DNA from: Saccharopolyspora rhizosphaerae
GTDB taxonomy: Bacteria > Actinomycetota > Actinomycetes > Mycobacteriales > Pseudonocardiaceae
NCBI RefSeq assembly: GCF_003931915.1
Contig: NZ_RSAA01000007.1
Span: 186,001-250,000, forward strand
Direction of reading: 5' to 3'
Length of the DNA: 64,000 bases
Numbering within the stretch: the stretch's first letter is position 1; every line of letters starts with the position of its first letter. Positions 8,521-19,317 of the stretch are shown here, one piece after another. Below the pieces are notes generated by a model. The model was not told the DNA's origin. It ran no database searches and saw only the letters and a list, made by a program, of their open reading frames with translations. The translations under genes were made by a program, and so were the position numbers.

Positions 8521-8800
8521 CACGGGTTCTCAGCAGCGGTCCTTGGGGAGGACGCCGCGACGCTGGCACCGGCACCCATCCGGAGCGGCGCCCGGACCCC
8601 ACGGGCCGCGGAACCACCGCACCTCAAAGCCAAGCACCGACGGTGCGTCCTCAGTTCACCACCAGAGCAACCGGCACCGCCGCGGGTTCTCAGCGGTCCT
8701 CTGAGGAGGACGCCGCGACGCCGTGCCAGCACACATCAGGAGTGGCGCCCGGGCACAGAGGGCCGCTGAGGTTCCGCCACCCGCACCGCCGGGAAGCGCA
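8521..8800. repeat. Two tandem copies of dispersed repeat family R1
   Basis: The 391-bp gene-free gap between the EAL/GGDEF gene and sufT holds two direct copies of a sequence of about 115 bp. Copy 1 begins near 8521 (CACGGGTTCTCAGCAGCGG) and copy 2 near 8681 (CGCGGGTTCTCAGCGG). Both continue with GGAGGACGCCGCGACGC and then GCGCCCGG. Copy 2 ends GAGGTTCCGCCACCCGCACCG. Related copies lie near 37870 and 40990. No coding sequence is seen. Confidence 0.6.
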
Positions 8801-8815
8801 ACCACGATCCGAAGA

Positions 8816-9220
8816 TCAGACCGTGAAGCCCAGGGCTCGTAGCTGCTCGCGCCCCTCCTCGGTGATCTTCTCGGGGCCCCACGGGGGCATCCAGACCCAG
8901 TTGATCCGGAAGTCCGAGACGATGCCACCGCCGGGGCCGCCGGTGAGGGCGGCGCGGGCCTGGTCCTCGATGACGTCGGTCAGCGGGCAGGCCGCCGAGG
9001 TCAGCGTCATGTCGACGGTGGCCGAGTTGTCCTGCTCGACGCGCACGTCGTAGACCAGCCCGAGGTCGACGACGTTGATGCCCAGCTCGGGGTCGACCAC
9101 GTCGCGCATGGCCTCTTCGACGTCCTCGACCTTGGCGACCTCGGCCGCCGGGGCGGCCTGGTCCGGCAGGGCTTCGGCGGTGCGCGCCACGTCTTCCTGC
9201 ACCGGGGTCTCGTCGCTCAC
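8816..9220 (-). CDS. sufT: Fe-S cluster assembly factor SufT (DUF59/MIP18 family)
   Basis: 134 residues. After an acidic, Ala-rich leader of about 30 residues comes a DUF59 domain: EEAMRDVVDPELGINVVDLGLVYDV, then LTSAACPLTD with the conserved Cys, and a C-terminal WVWMPPWGPEKIT. Such proteins help mature or transfer iron-sulfur clusters. GTG 9220 is chosen because a perfect AGGAGG sits 6 nt upstream; the frame is open further upstream but without family similarity. It is last in the suf operon, 149 bp after sufU, matching Rv1466. Confidence 0.88.
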   Translation of the reverse strand: MSDETPVQEDVARTAEALPDQAAPAAEVAKVEDVEEAMRDVVDPELGINVVDLGLVYDVRVEQDNSATVDMTLTSAACPLTDVIEDQARAALTGGPGGGIVSDFRINWVWMPPWGPEKITEEGREQLRALGFTV

Positions 9221-9369
9221 TTTCGCCTCCTGGAAGTCTTCGTTCAACTCTGGCTCAGGGCCGCGGCACCGGGCAAGCGGCGGAGCCGCTCCCCACCACC
9301 TCGCCTGAGCACGGTGCACGGTGTGCTGCTTCCCGCGCCGCTGAGCGACGTGGCCGCGCACCCGCCGTG

Positions 9370-9810
9370 TCACGCGCGACCGACCGCGTCCTTGAAGGCC
9401 ATCCAGCCGAGGAGCGCGCACTTGACGCGCATCGGGTACTTGGCCACACCGGCGAAGGCGATGGCGTCCTCGAGCACGTCCTCGTCCGGTTCGACCTTGC
9501 CCCGGCCGTGCATCAGCTCGCCGAACGCGGCCTCGGTCTCGAGGGCCTGCTTGAGCGGCTTGCCGACGACGAGGTCGGTCAGCACCGACACCGCCGCCTG
9601 GCTGATCGAGCAGCCCTGCCCCGCGTAGGAGACGTCCTCGACGACGGTGTCCTCACCGTCGCCGGACAACCGCACCCGCAGCGTCACCTCGTCCCCGCAG
9701 GTCGGGTTGACTTGGAAGGACTCGGCGTCGAAGGGCTCCCGCAGCCCGTGCCGGTGCGGGTTGCGGTAGTGGTCCAGGATGATCTCCTGGTACATCTGCT
9801 CAAGCTGCAT
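9370..9810 (-). CDS. sufU: SufU, iron-sulfur cluster assembly sulfurtransferase/scaffold
   Basis: 146 residues of the IscU/SufU fold, taking sulfur from SufS and passing it to SufBCD. The conserved Cys residues are present: Cys38 in NPTCGD, Cys67 in GQGCSIS and Cys131 in VKCALLGW, with Asp40 in the zinc-site position typical of Gram-positive SufU. ATG 9810 begins MQLEQMYQEIILDHYRNP, the usual family start, although the frame is open upstream inside sufS. It follows sufS with a 20-bp gap. Confidence 0.93.
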   Translation of the reverse strand: MQLEQMYQEIILDHYRNPHRHGLREPFDAESFQVNPTCGDEVTLRVRLSGDGEDTVVEDVSYAGQGCSISQAAVSVLTDLVVGKPLKQALETEAAFGELMHGRGKVEPDEDVLEDAIAFAGVAKYPMRVKCALLGWMAFKDAVGRA

Positions 9811-9830
9811 GTGAAGGGGTCCTCGGCGGT

Positions 9831-11917
<2,087 letters not shown>

Positions 11918-11974
11918 TTTCCTCTGAATCTCCTGGTGTGGTGGTACCGAAGGTCTGGGTTCGAGCGGTGCCGC

Positions 11975-13153
11975 TCAGGCTCCGACGACGGCGAGCTCTT
12001 CTTCGATCTCAGCCTCGAGGCGCTCGCGCACCTCGGGCACGTTGATCTTCTGCAGCAGCTCGCCGAAGAAGCCGCGCACGACCAAGCGCCGGGCCTGGTC
12101 CTGCGGGATGCCCCGGGACTGCAGGTAGAACAGCTGCTCGTCGTCGAACCGGCCGGTGGCGCTGGCGTGGCCGGCTCCCTCGATCTCGCCGGTCTCGATC
12201 TCCAGGTTCGGGACCGAGTCGGCCCGCGCACCTTCGGTCAGCACCAGGTTGCGGTTGAGCTCGTAGGTGTCGGTGCCCTCGGCCGCGGCCTGGATCAGCA
12301 CGTCGCCGATCCACACCGAGTGCGCCGAGTTGCCCTGCAGCGCGCCCTTGTAGAGCACGTTGCTGCGGCAGTGGGGCACGCTGTGGTCGACCAGCATGCG
12401 GTGCTCGAGGTGCTGGCCGGAGTCGGCGAAGTACAGGCCGAGCAGCTCGGCGTCGCCACCCTTGTCCGCGTAGTTGACGGTGGTGTTCACGCGCACGAGG
12501 TCGCCGCCGAGGGTGACGGCGAAGTGCCGGAACACCGCGTCGCGGCCGAGCGTGGCGTGCTCGGAGCTGACCTGCGTGGCGTCGTCGGCGAAGTCGTGGA
12601 TGGACACGATCCGCAGCTGCGCGCCGTCGGCGACGACGAACTCGACGTTGTCGCCGATCGTGCCGGAGCCGCGGTAGTCGATGACGACGACGGCCTCGGC
12701 GAACTGCTCGGCGTGGATCTGCAGGTGGCCGTAGGTGACCTCGCCCTGGCCCGGGCCGTCGACCGTGACGGTGATCGGCGCGGAGGGCTTGGTCTCCTTG
12801 GGCACGGTGACCACGGTGGCCTCGGTGAAGGAGCTCCAGGCCTGGGCGGCGACGCGGTCGGCGGGCACGCCGCCCTGGCCGATGCGCGCGTCGTCGCGTC
12901 CCACGGTCTCCACGGTGGCCTCACCGGTGACCTCGACCTTGAGGGTGCCGGTGGCGGTCGCGGTGCCGTCGTGCAGGCCCTTGAGCCGCTTCAGCGGGGT
13001 GAACCGCCAGTCCTCCTCCCGACCGCCGGGGACCTCGAAGGCCTCGACGTCGTAGGAGCGGAAGCGCTCCCCGCGGGAGGCCTGCGGGATCACAGGCCCC
13101 CCGTGGGAGTGCTCGGTCAACCCGTGCTGGGCGTCGGTTCCAGTGGTGCTCAT
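11975..13153 (-). CDS. sufD: Fe-S assembly scaffold subunit SufD
   Basis: 392 residues with the SufB/SufD beta-helix core; conserved segments are VPHCRSNVLYKGAL, ARADSVPNLEIETGEI and a C-terminal DEQLFYLQSRGIPQDQARRLVVRGFF. The conserved metal-ligand His lies in the EIETGEIEGAGHASATG block. ATG 13153 is chosen: it follows the sufB stop by 2 nt, while the upstream open frame is only the sufB gene read out of phase. Partner of SufB and SufC. Confidence 0.94.
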   Translation of the reverse strand: MSTTGTDAQHGLTEHSHGGPVIPQASRGERFRSYDVEAFEVPGGREEDWRFTPLKRLKGLHDGTATATGTLKVEVTGEATVETVGRDDARIGQGGVPADRVAAQAWSSFTEATVVTVPKETKPSAPITVTVDGPGQGEVTYGHLQIHAEQFAEAVVVIDYRGSGTIGDNVEFVVADGAQLRIVSIHDFADDATQVSSEHATLGRDAVFRHFAVTLGGDLVRVNTTVNYADKGGDAELLGLYFADSGQHLEHRMLVDHSVPHCRSNVLYKGALQGNSAHSVWIGDVLIQAAAEGTDTYELNRNLVLTEGARADSVPNLEIETGEIEGAGHASATGRFDDEQLFYLQSRGIPQDQARRLVVRGFFGELLQKINVPEVRERLEAEIEEELAVVGA

Positions 13154-13155
13154 CT

Positions 13156-14613
13156 TTAGCCGACGGCCCCTTCCATCTGCAGTTCGATCAGTCGGTTGAG
13201 TTCCAGCGCGTACTCCATCGGCAGCTCGCGCGCGATGGGCTCGACGAAGCCGCGGACGATCATCGCCATCGCCTCGTCCTCGGTCAGACCCCGCTGCATC
13301 AGGTAGAACAGCTGGTCGTCGCTGACCTTGGACACCGTCGCCTCGTGACCCATGGTCACGTCGTCGACGCGCACGTCCACGTACGGGTACGTGTCGGAGC
13401 GGCTGATCGTGTCGACCAGCAGCGCGTCGCACTTGACGTTCGACGAGGAGTGGTTGGCGCGCTTGGCGACCTTGACCAGACCTCGGTAGGAGGTGCGGCC
13501 ACCACCGCGGGCGATCGACTTGGAAACGATCGTCGAGGAGGTGTGCGGCGCCAGGTGCTCCATCTTCGCGCCGGCGTCCTGGTGCTGGCCCTCGCCCGCG
13601 AAGGCCACGGACAGGACCTCACCCTTGGCGTGCTCGCCCATCAGGAACACCGACGGGTACTTCATGGTGACCTTGGAGCCGAGGTTGCCGTCGACCCACT
13701 CCATGGTCGCGCCCTCTTCAGCCTTGGCGCGCTTCGTCACCAGGTTGTAGACGTTGTTCGACCAGTTCTGGATCGTCGTGTAGCGGCAACGGCCGCCCTT
13801 CTTGACGACGATCTCCACGACGGCCGAGTGCAGCGAGTCGCTGGAGTAGATCGGAGCGGTGCAGCCCTCGACGTAGTGCACGTAGGCGCCCTCGTCGACG
13901 ATGATCAGCGTCCGCTCGAACTGGCCCATGTTCTCGGTGTTGATCCGGAAGTAGGCCTGCAGCGGGATGTCGACGTGCACGCCCGGCGGCACGTAGATGA
14001 AGGAGCCTCCCGACCACACGGCCGTGTTCAGCGCGGAGAACTTGTTGTCACCGGCCGGGATGACCGAGCCGAAGTACTCCTTGAAGATCTCCGGGTGCTC
14101 GCGCAGAGCGGTGTCGGTGTCCAGGAACAGAACGCCCTGCGACTCCAGGTCCTCGCGGATCTGGTGGTACACGACCTCGGACTCGTACTGCGCGGCGACA
14201 CCCGCGACCAGCCGCTGCTTCTCCGCTTCCGGGATGCCCAGCTTGTCGTAGGTGTTCTTGATGTCCTCGGGCAGGTCGTCCCAGGTCTGGGCCTGCTCCT
14301 CGGTCGAGCGCACGAAGTACTTGATGTTGTCGAAGTCGATGCCCGACAGGTCCGCGCCCCAGTTCGGCATGGGCTTGCGGTCGAACAGCTTCAGGGCCTT
14401 CAGACGCGATTCGAGCATCCAGTCGGGTTCGCTCTTCTTGTCCGAGATGTCGCGCACGACGTCCTCGGACAGACCGCGCCTGGCGGTCGCGCCCGCGATG
14501 TCTTCGTCAGCCCAGCCGTATTCGTAATTGCCCAGCGTCGCCAGGGTTTCTTCCTGGGTGAGCTGACCATCGGATGCGGTGGTGGGATTGCGCTGCTCCG
14601 CAGCGGCAGTCAT
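13156..14613 (-). CDS. sufB: Fe-S assembly scaffold subunit SufB
   Basis: 485 residues, the main scaffold on which clusters are built. It has the SufB N-terminus ([20 protein letters not shown]), the beta-helix core with [21 protein letters not shown] (central Cys) and the C-terminal block [30 protein letters not shown]. No intein is present, whereas the M. tuberculosis SufB (Rv1461) carries one. Its ATG overlaps the sufR stop (ATGA). Confidence 0.95.
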   Translation of the reverse strand: MTAAAEQRNPTTASDGQLTQEETLATLGNYEYGWADEDIAGATARRGLSEDVVRDISDKKSEPDWMLESRLKALKLFDRKPMPNWGADLSGIDFDNIKYFVRSTEEQAQTWDDLPEDIKNTYDKLGIPEAEKQRLVAGVAAQYESEVVYHQIREDLESQGVLFLDTDTALREHPEIFKEYFGSVIPAGDNKFSALNTAVWSGGSFIYVPPGVHVDIPLQAYFRINTENMGQFERTLIIVDEGAYVHYVEGCTAPIYSSDSLHSAVVEIVVKKGGRCRYTTIQNWSNNVYNLVTKRAKAEEGATMEWVDGNLGSKVTMKYPSVFLMGEHAKGEVLSVAFAGEGQHQDAGAKMEHLAPHTSSTIVSKSIARGGGRTSYRGLVKVAKRANHSSSNVKCDALLVDTISRSDTYPYVDVRVDDVTMGHEATVSKVSDDQLFYLMQRGLTEDEAMAMIVRGFVEPIARELPMEYALELNRLIELQMEGAVG

Positions 14614-15431
14614 ACGGACTCCCCTCCAGCAGGAATCGGGGCGGTGTTCTGCCGGTCCTTCGGGACCGAACCGGCAGAGGTCTGTTCGACGTCCGGGCCG
14701 GGCTGGCCCGATTCCGTCAACCGCGCGGTTGGTACGTGCGTGGTGCAGGCCGCATCACCGTTCGCGATCGTGGCCAGCCGCTGCACGTGGGTGCCGAGGA
14801 CTTCGGCGAACGCCGCCGTCTCGGCTTCGCACAGCTGCGGGAAGTCCGCAGCGACGTGCGCCACCGGGCAGTGGTGTTGGCAGAGCTGCTCGCCGCTCCC
14901 GACGCTGCGCGCCGAAGCAGCGTAGCCCTCCCGGGTGAGCGCGTCGGCGAGTACCTCCGCGCGCTCGGCCGGGGTCCGAGCGGCCACGAGCGCCTCCCGG
15001 TGGTTGGCCACCAGCGCGGCCATCCTCCGTTCCGCGAACTCGCGCACCGCCTCTTCCCCTTCGTGTTCGGCGATGAACCGCAGCGCCGCCACCGCCAGGT
15101 CGTCGTAGGCGTGCCCGAACCTCGCCCTGCCCGACTCGGTGAGCAGGTAGAGCTTGGCGGGTCGGCCACGACCCCGACGGCCACGCGGAGAGGACTCCCG
15201 GGTGTAGGCCTCGCCCTCGGCGACCAGCACGTCCAAGTGCCGGCGCACCGCGGTGGGGCTGACCCCGAGTTCTTCGGCCACCGCAGCAGCGGTGATCGGC
15301 CCCCGTTCCAGCAGCAACCGCGCAACCGTGTGACGGGTCCTGCCGTCGCCTTGCGCAGCCGTGCCGGACTGGCCCGCAGGCCCCGTTCCGGCGGAGGCTG
15401 CGGTCGGCTGCGACGTCCCGACCTTTTTCAC
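14610..15431 (-). CDS. sufR: SufR, Fe-S cluster-sensing repressor of the suf operon
   Basis: 273 residues. A winged HTH (about 33-97: [20 protein letters not shown]...[12 protein letters not shown]) is followed by a C-terminal domain with the cluster-ligand cysteines Cys184, Cys188, Cys201 and a further Cys229 ([18 protein letters not shown]). First gene of the suf operon, as Rv1460 in mycobacteria. GTG 15431 is chosen because TAACAT lies at -13 to -8 and family similarity begins here; there is no Shine-Dalgarno, suggesting a leaderless mRNA. By analogy it represses itself and the suf genes when holding a cluster. Confidence 0.88.
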   Translation of the reverse strand: MKKVGTSQPTAASAGTGPAGQSGTAAQGDGRTRHTVARLLLERGPITAAAVAEELGVSPTAVRRHLDVLVAEGEAYTRESSPRGRRGRGRPAKLYLLTESGRARFGHAYDDLAVAALRFIAEHEGEEAVREFAERRMAALVANHREALVAARTPAERAEVLADALTREGYAASARSVGSGEQLCQHHCPVAHVAADFPQLCEAETAAFAEVLGTHVQRLATIANGDAACTTHVPTARLTESGQPGPDVEQTSAGSVPKDRQNTAPIPAGGESV

Positions 15432-15444
15432 AACAGGAATGTTA
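15431..15444 (-). promoter_or_regulatory. sufR -10 element overlapping a SufR-like operator
   Basis: On the minus strand TAACAT (15444-15439) is at -13 to -8 from the sufR GTG. On the plus strand the same bases read CAACAGGAATGTTA, close to the CAAC-N6-GTTG site reported for cyanobacterial SufR. A repressor bound here would cover the promoter and the start codon. Mycobacterial SufR sites differ, so this is a suggestion. Confidence 0.4.
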
Positions 15445-15502
15445 CCTATTTCGAGCCGGGACACCAGACCACGGGGCGGGCACGTGATCTGACTCACCCC
15501 AT

Positions 15503-15508
15503 TACGCT
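15503..15508 (+). promoter_or_regulatory. Candidate -10 element of the mptB-like gene (leaderless)
   Basis: TACGCT at -14 to -9 before the GTG at 15517, with no ribosome-binding site between, fits a near-leaderless transcript. Confidence 0.4.
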
Positions 15509-15516
15509 GCGGAACC

Positions 15517-17094
15517 GTGGCTGCAGGCGAAACGACGGACCAGGCGGCGTTGCTCCCCGGGTCGGAGGCATCCGAACGGACGAGCACGGCGCCACTCGAC
15601 CACTCCGAACGGAGGCAGCTCGACCACATCCGCCGCTTCGGCACCACCGGATCCCTGATCCTGGCCGCCGGTGCGTTCGGCGCCGGCGCGAACCCGGTGA
15701 TCAACCCGCTCTACGGCGCTCGCCTGCTCGGCCTGCTGACCCGCATGCCCACCGTGGCGATGGCGATCTGCTGGCTGGGCATGCTCATGATCGTCGCCGC
15801 CTGGCTGTGGCTGGGCCTGCTCTGCCGGCCCGGCCGGGAACGCATCCTCGGCGTCGGCCAGCTCGCCCGCACCGCCGCGATGTGGGCGCTGCCGCTGGCG
15901 CTGTGCCCACCGCTGTTCAGCACCGACATGTACAGCTACCTCGCGCAGAGCGAGGTGGCCGCGCGCGGGCTCAACCCGTACCTGGTCAGCCCGGCGATCG
16001 GCCTCGGCGTGGACCACCCGTTCACCACCAACGTGCCCAACATCTGGCGCGACACCCCGTCGCCCTACGGGCCGCTGTTCCTGATGTTCGGGCAGCTCAT
16101 CTCCCGGCTCATCGGCGACAACGTGATCTTCGGCGTGCTCATCTGGCGCGTGGTCATGCTGTGCGGGCTCGCGCTGGCCATCTGGGCCATCCCGCGCCTG
16201 GCCCGCCGCTGCGGGGTCCACCCGGCCGCCGCGCTGTGGCTCAGCGTCGCCAACCCGATCGTGCTGTTCCACGTCATCAGCGGCATGCACAACGAAGCGC
16301 TGATGGTCGGCATCATGCTGGCCGCCATCGAGCTGGGCCTGCGCTTCCAGACCGTGCCCGGCACCATCGGGACCGGCGTGCTGCTCACCATCGCCGGAGC
16401 GATCAAACCGCCCGGCTGGATCGCGCTCGGCTTCTTCGGCATCTACCTGGTGCTGCTCAAGGGCGGCCGGTGGCGCGAACTGCTGCGCACCGGCGGCCTG
16501 CTCGGCGCCGTGTTCCTCGCCACCATGACCGTGATCACCGTGGGCAGCGGCTGGGGGCTCGGCTGGATCGACACCTTCGACGTGCCCAACCGGGTCAAGA
16601 CCTTCATGGCACCGCTGTCCGCGTTCGGCATGACCGGCGGCGGGGTCTCCACGCTGCTCGGCCTGGGCAACCAGACCGACGCGATGCTGGTCATCACCAA
16701 GCTGATCGGCTACGCGATCGTGGGCGGGGTGTGCCTGTGGATGCTGTGGCTGTCCTTCCGCGGCCGGATCCACCCGCTGGTGGCGATGGGCGCCACGTAC
16801 CTCACCCTGGCACTGGCGGTGCCCGTGCTGTGGCCCTGGTACCTGCTGTGGTCGGTGGTGCCGCTGGCGCTGTCGACGAACAGCTCCCGCTTCCGCATCA
16901 CCGCGACCGCGATCTGCGCCGCCGTGTCGCTGCTGATCCCGCCCACCGGGGCCGGTTTCGTGCTGCGCGCCTACCAGATCCCGCTCGCCGTGAGCGCCGC
17001 GCTGATCGCCTTCACGATCACCGTGGTGCTGGTGAGGCACCGGATGCCCGTCCTCTGGCCCACCCTCGACCGGGTGCGGCAGGTCAAGCAATAG
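15517..17094 (+). CDS. mptB: Polyprenol-phosphomannose-dependent alpha-1,6-mannosyltransferase, MptB-like
   Basis: 525 residues, a polytopic membrane protein with about 12-13 hydrophobic segments after a polar N-terminus of about 50 residues. It fits the GT-C mannosyltransferases that build the alpha-1,6-mannan core of lipoglycans using polyprenyl-phosphate mannose. An acidic loop (MYSYLAQSEVAARGLNPY) after the first segments is typical of this superfamily. Its place beside sufR matches Rv1459c (MptB). Start GTG 15517 is divergent from sufR with an 85-bp gap. Acceptor specificity is by analogy. Confidence 0.85.
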   Translation: MAAGETTDQAALLPGSEASERTSTAPLDHSERRQLDHIRRFGTTGSLILAAGAFGAGANPVINPLYGARLLGLLTRMPTVAMAICWLGMLMIVAAWLWLGLLCRPGRERILGVGQLARTAAMWALPLALCPPLFSTDMYSYLAQSEVAARGLNPYLVSPAIGLGVDHPFTTNVPNIWRDTPSPYGPLFLMFGQLISRLIGDNVIFGVLIWRVVMLCGLALAIWAIPRLARRCGVHPAAALWLSVANPIVLFHVISGMHNEALMVGIMLAAIELGLRFQTVPGTIGTGVLLTIAGAIKPPGWIALGFFGIYLVLLKGGRWRELLRTGGLLGAVFLATMTVITVGSGWGLGWIDTFDVPNRVKTFMAPLSAFGMTGGGVSTLLGLGNQTDAMLVITKLIGYAIVGGVCLWMLWLSFRGRIHPLVAMGATYLTLALAVPVLWPWYLLWSVVPLALSTNSSRFRITATAICAAVSLLIPPTGAGFVLRAYQIPLAVSAALIAFTITVVLVRHRMPVLWPTLDRVRQVKQ

Positions 17095-17105
17095 GCTGTG
17101 AGTTC

Positions 17106-18038
17106 GTGAGTGAAGAGAGTCCGGCCGTCCTGCTGCGCGGGCTGGAGAAGCGCTTCGGGGAGACCACTGCGGTCGCCGGCCTCGACCTGTCCGTGCCCCG
17201 GGGAGGGGTGCTGGCGCTGCTGGGACCCAACGGCGCGGGCAAGACCACCACGGTGGAGATCTGCGAAGGCTTCCAGCGCCCGGACCGCGGCGAGGTCCGG
17301 GTGCTCGGCCTCGACCCGCACACCCAGGGCGAGCAGCTGCGCCCGCGCATCGGCGTGATGCCGCAGGGCGGGGGCGCCTACCCGGGCGTGCGCACCGAGG
17401 AGATGCTGCACCTGGTCGCCGCCTGCGCGGCCGACCCGCTCGACCCGGCGTGGCTGCTGGAGGTGCTCGGGCTGGAGTCGGTGCGTCGGACCTCCTACAA
17501 GCGGCTCTCCGGGGGCCAGCAGCAGCGCCTGTCGCTGGCCTGCGCGCTCATCGGCCGCCCCGAGCTGGTGTTCCTCGACGAACCCACCGCCGGGCTCGAC
17601 CCGCAGGCCCGCCGCCTCGTGTGGGACCTCGTCGCCGCGCTGCGCCGGGACGGCGTGAGCGTGCTGCTCACCACGCACCTGATGGACGAGGCCGAAGCCC
17701 TGGCCGACCGGGTCGTGATCGTCGACCACGGCCGCGCGGTCGCCGACGGCACCGCCGAGGAGCTCACCGCGCCCGCCGACGGCAAGCAGGAGCTGCGGTT
17801 CACCTCGCAGACCGGCCTGGACCTCGACCTGCTGCTGGCCGCGCTGCCCGAGGGCTACAAGGCCGAGGAGCTGCGCTCCGGCGACTACGTGGTGCGCGGC
17901 GAGATCAACCCGCAGGTGGTCTCCACGGTGACCGCCTGGTGCGCCCAGCACGGCGTGCTGGCCCAGGAGCTGCGGGTGACCCGCCGCAGCCTGGAGGACG
18001 TCTTCCTGGACCTGACCGGACGGGAGCTTCGATCGTGA
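17106..18038 (+). CDS. ABC transporter ATP-binding protein
   Basis: 310 residues. Walker A GPNGAGKTT, Q-loop in VMPQGGGAYPG, signature LSGGQQQRLSLACAL, Walker B LVFLDEPTAGLDP and switch His in TTHLMDEAE are all present. The C-terminal extension after about residue 225 resembles DrrA/CcmA-type exporters. Start GTG 17106 lies 11 nt after the mptB stop. It overlaps its permease gene by GTGA. Position corresponds to Rv1458c. Substrate unknown; antibiotic or lipid export is typical of the family. Confidence 0.9.
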   Translation: MSEESPAVLLRGLEKRFGETTAVAGLDLSVPRGGVLALLGPNGAGKTTTVEICEGFQRPDRGEVRVLGLDPHTQGEQLRPRIGVMPQGGGAYPGVRTEEMLHLVAACAADPLDPAWLLEVLGLESVRRTSYKRLSGGQQQRLSLACALIGRPELVFLDEPTAGLDPQARRLVWDLVAALRRDGVSVLLTTHLMDEAEALADRVVIVDHGRAVADGTAEELTAPADGKQELRFTSQTGLDLDLLLAALPEGYKAEELRSGDYVVRGEINPQVVSTVTAWCAQHGVLAQELRVTRRSLEDVFLDLTGRELRS

Positions 18039-18826
18039 CCGCCGAGCTCGGTGACCGGTTCCCCGCCGGAACCTTCGCCCCCTCCCCCGGCAGGGGGCGC
18101 CCGCTGCGCATGCTCGCCGCGCAGACCCGGATGGAAGCGCTGTTGATCCTCCGCCACGGCGAGCAGGCCCTGCTGACCCTGATCATCCCGATCGCTCTGC
18201 TCATCGGCATGAGCACGATCCACATCGGCGAGCTGCCCGAACCGCGGGTGAACTCGGTGATGCCGCGCATCCTGGCGCTGGCGGTGATGTCCACCGCCTT
18301 CACCGGCCAGGCCATCGCCCTGGGCTTCGACCGCCGCTACGGCGTCCTCAAACGCCTGTCGGCGACCGCGCTGCCGCGCTGGACGCTCATCTCCGGCCGC
18401 GTCCTGGCGACCCTGCTGGTGGTCGCGCTGCAGACGGTGGTGCTGAGCGTGACGGCGCTGCTGCTGGGCTGGTCACCGGCCCGGCTCGGCCTGCTGCCGG
18501 GCGTCGGGCTGCTGGTGCTGGGCACGCTCGCCTTCGGCGCGGCCGGAGTCCTCGTCGGTGGTGCGCTGCGCCCGGAGATCGTGCTCGCCCTGGCCAACGC
18601 CATCTGGTTCATCCTGCTGCTGGCGGGAGGCCTGGCGCTGCCCGCCGAGGACCTGCCCGGGCCGCTCAGCGCCATCGCAGGGTTCCTGCCCTCGGGCGCA
18701 CTGGCCGAAGCGCTCGACGCCGTCCTCGTCGAGAGCACGCTCCCCGGCCTGCAGCCGGTCCTGGTGCTGCTCGCCTGGGGCGTCGCCTGCGGAGCCGCCG
18801 CGATCCGCACCACGCGCTTGACCTGA
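18035..18826 (+). CDS. ABC transporter permease (ABC-2 type)
   Basis: 263 residues with about six membrane segments after a cytoplasmic N-terminus of about 45 residues; the hydrophobic blocks ALLTLIIPIALLIGMSTI, LLVVALQTVVLSVTALLLG and IWFILLLAGGLALP are clear. It overlaps the ATPase stop codon by 4 nt (GTGA), so the two form a two-gene exporter of the DrrAB type. Corresponds to Rv1457c by order. Cargo unknown. Confidence 0.88.
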   Translation: MTAELGDRFPAGTFAPSPGRGRPLRMLAAQTRMEALLILRHGEQALLTLIIPIALLIGMSTIHIGELPEPRVNSVMPRILALAVMSTAFTGQAIALGFDRRYGVLKRLSATALPRWTLISGRVLATLLVVALQTVVLSVTALLLGWSPARLGLLPGVGLLVLGTLAFGAAGVLVGGALRPEIVLALANAIWFILLLAGGLALPAEDLPGPLSAIAGFLPSGALAEALDAVLVESTLPGLQPVLVLLAWGVACGAAAIRTTRLT

Positions 18827-19317
18827 CCCCCGCCGGGCCGGTCCAGCAGGCCGGCAGACCTGCGCTCTGCGCACGCGCAGAGCTGGCCCGCGCCGCGATG
18901 ACAGGACCCGCGACCACTCGGCCGGACTCCCTCCGGCCGCACCCGCGCGCGTCGGACACACAGCATCCCGGCGAACTGCCCACGAAGCCGCAGGCGGAGG
19001 TGTCGACGTCTGCCCGGGTCGCTGTGGTGCTGGCACGAGCAGCGATGTCGGCTACGTCCCACGTCGGACCTCGCGCCAAGCCCCGGGAGCAGATGTCGCG
19101 CGACGTGGGAAGCGGAGCCCTGGCCTTCGAACGTCGCGCGCAGCTCGACGCTGGAACAGCCGGGTCGAGGTTCTCGCCAACTTCGAGAGCACTCGCTTTG
19201 CGCGGGGGCCTGGACACCGCCCCGCCGGGATCTCGGACAGCGGCAGCGTCGGACACAGGCCCCTCCGCACGCCGGTGGGCGGTCTTCCCGCGGCGTCCCA
19301 AGTCCTAGGGTGGCGGC
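18827..19317 (+). other. 491-bp gene-free stretch after the ABC exporter
   Basis: No convincing gene; the open frames here lack family features and ribosome-binding sites. A short inverted repeat, GCTCTGCGC / GCGCAGAGC (18864-18872, 18875-18883), may terminate the ABC operon. Near 19126-19150 (TCGAACGTCGCGCGCAGCTCGACG) is a degenerate relative of the R2 palindrome found at 48.4 kb and 23.8 kb, so the stretch may be decayed intergenic repeat material. Confidence 0.5.
19306..19311 (+). promoter_or_regulatory. Candidate -10 element of the SCO6745-family gene (leaderless)
   Basis: TAGGGT lies at -12 to -7 before ATG 19318; no Shine-Dalgarno is present. Confidence 0.5.

Noticed and set aside
13156..14613. 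Intein in SufB, as in M. tuberculosis
   Set aside because: The protein is 485 residues and colinear with intein-free SufB.
14574..18038. Very long plus-strand frame through sufR, mptB and the ABC ATPase gene
   Set aside because: Only the part from 17106 is a real gene; the rest is another frame of mptB and antisense of sufR.
18898..19308. 136-codon frame in the 491-bp gap
   Set aside because: No ribosome-binding site, no domain and a composition typical of a random GC-rich frame.
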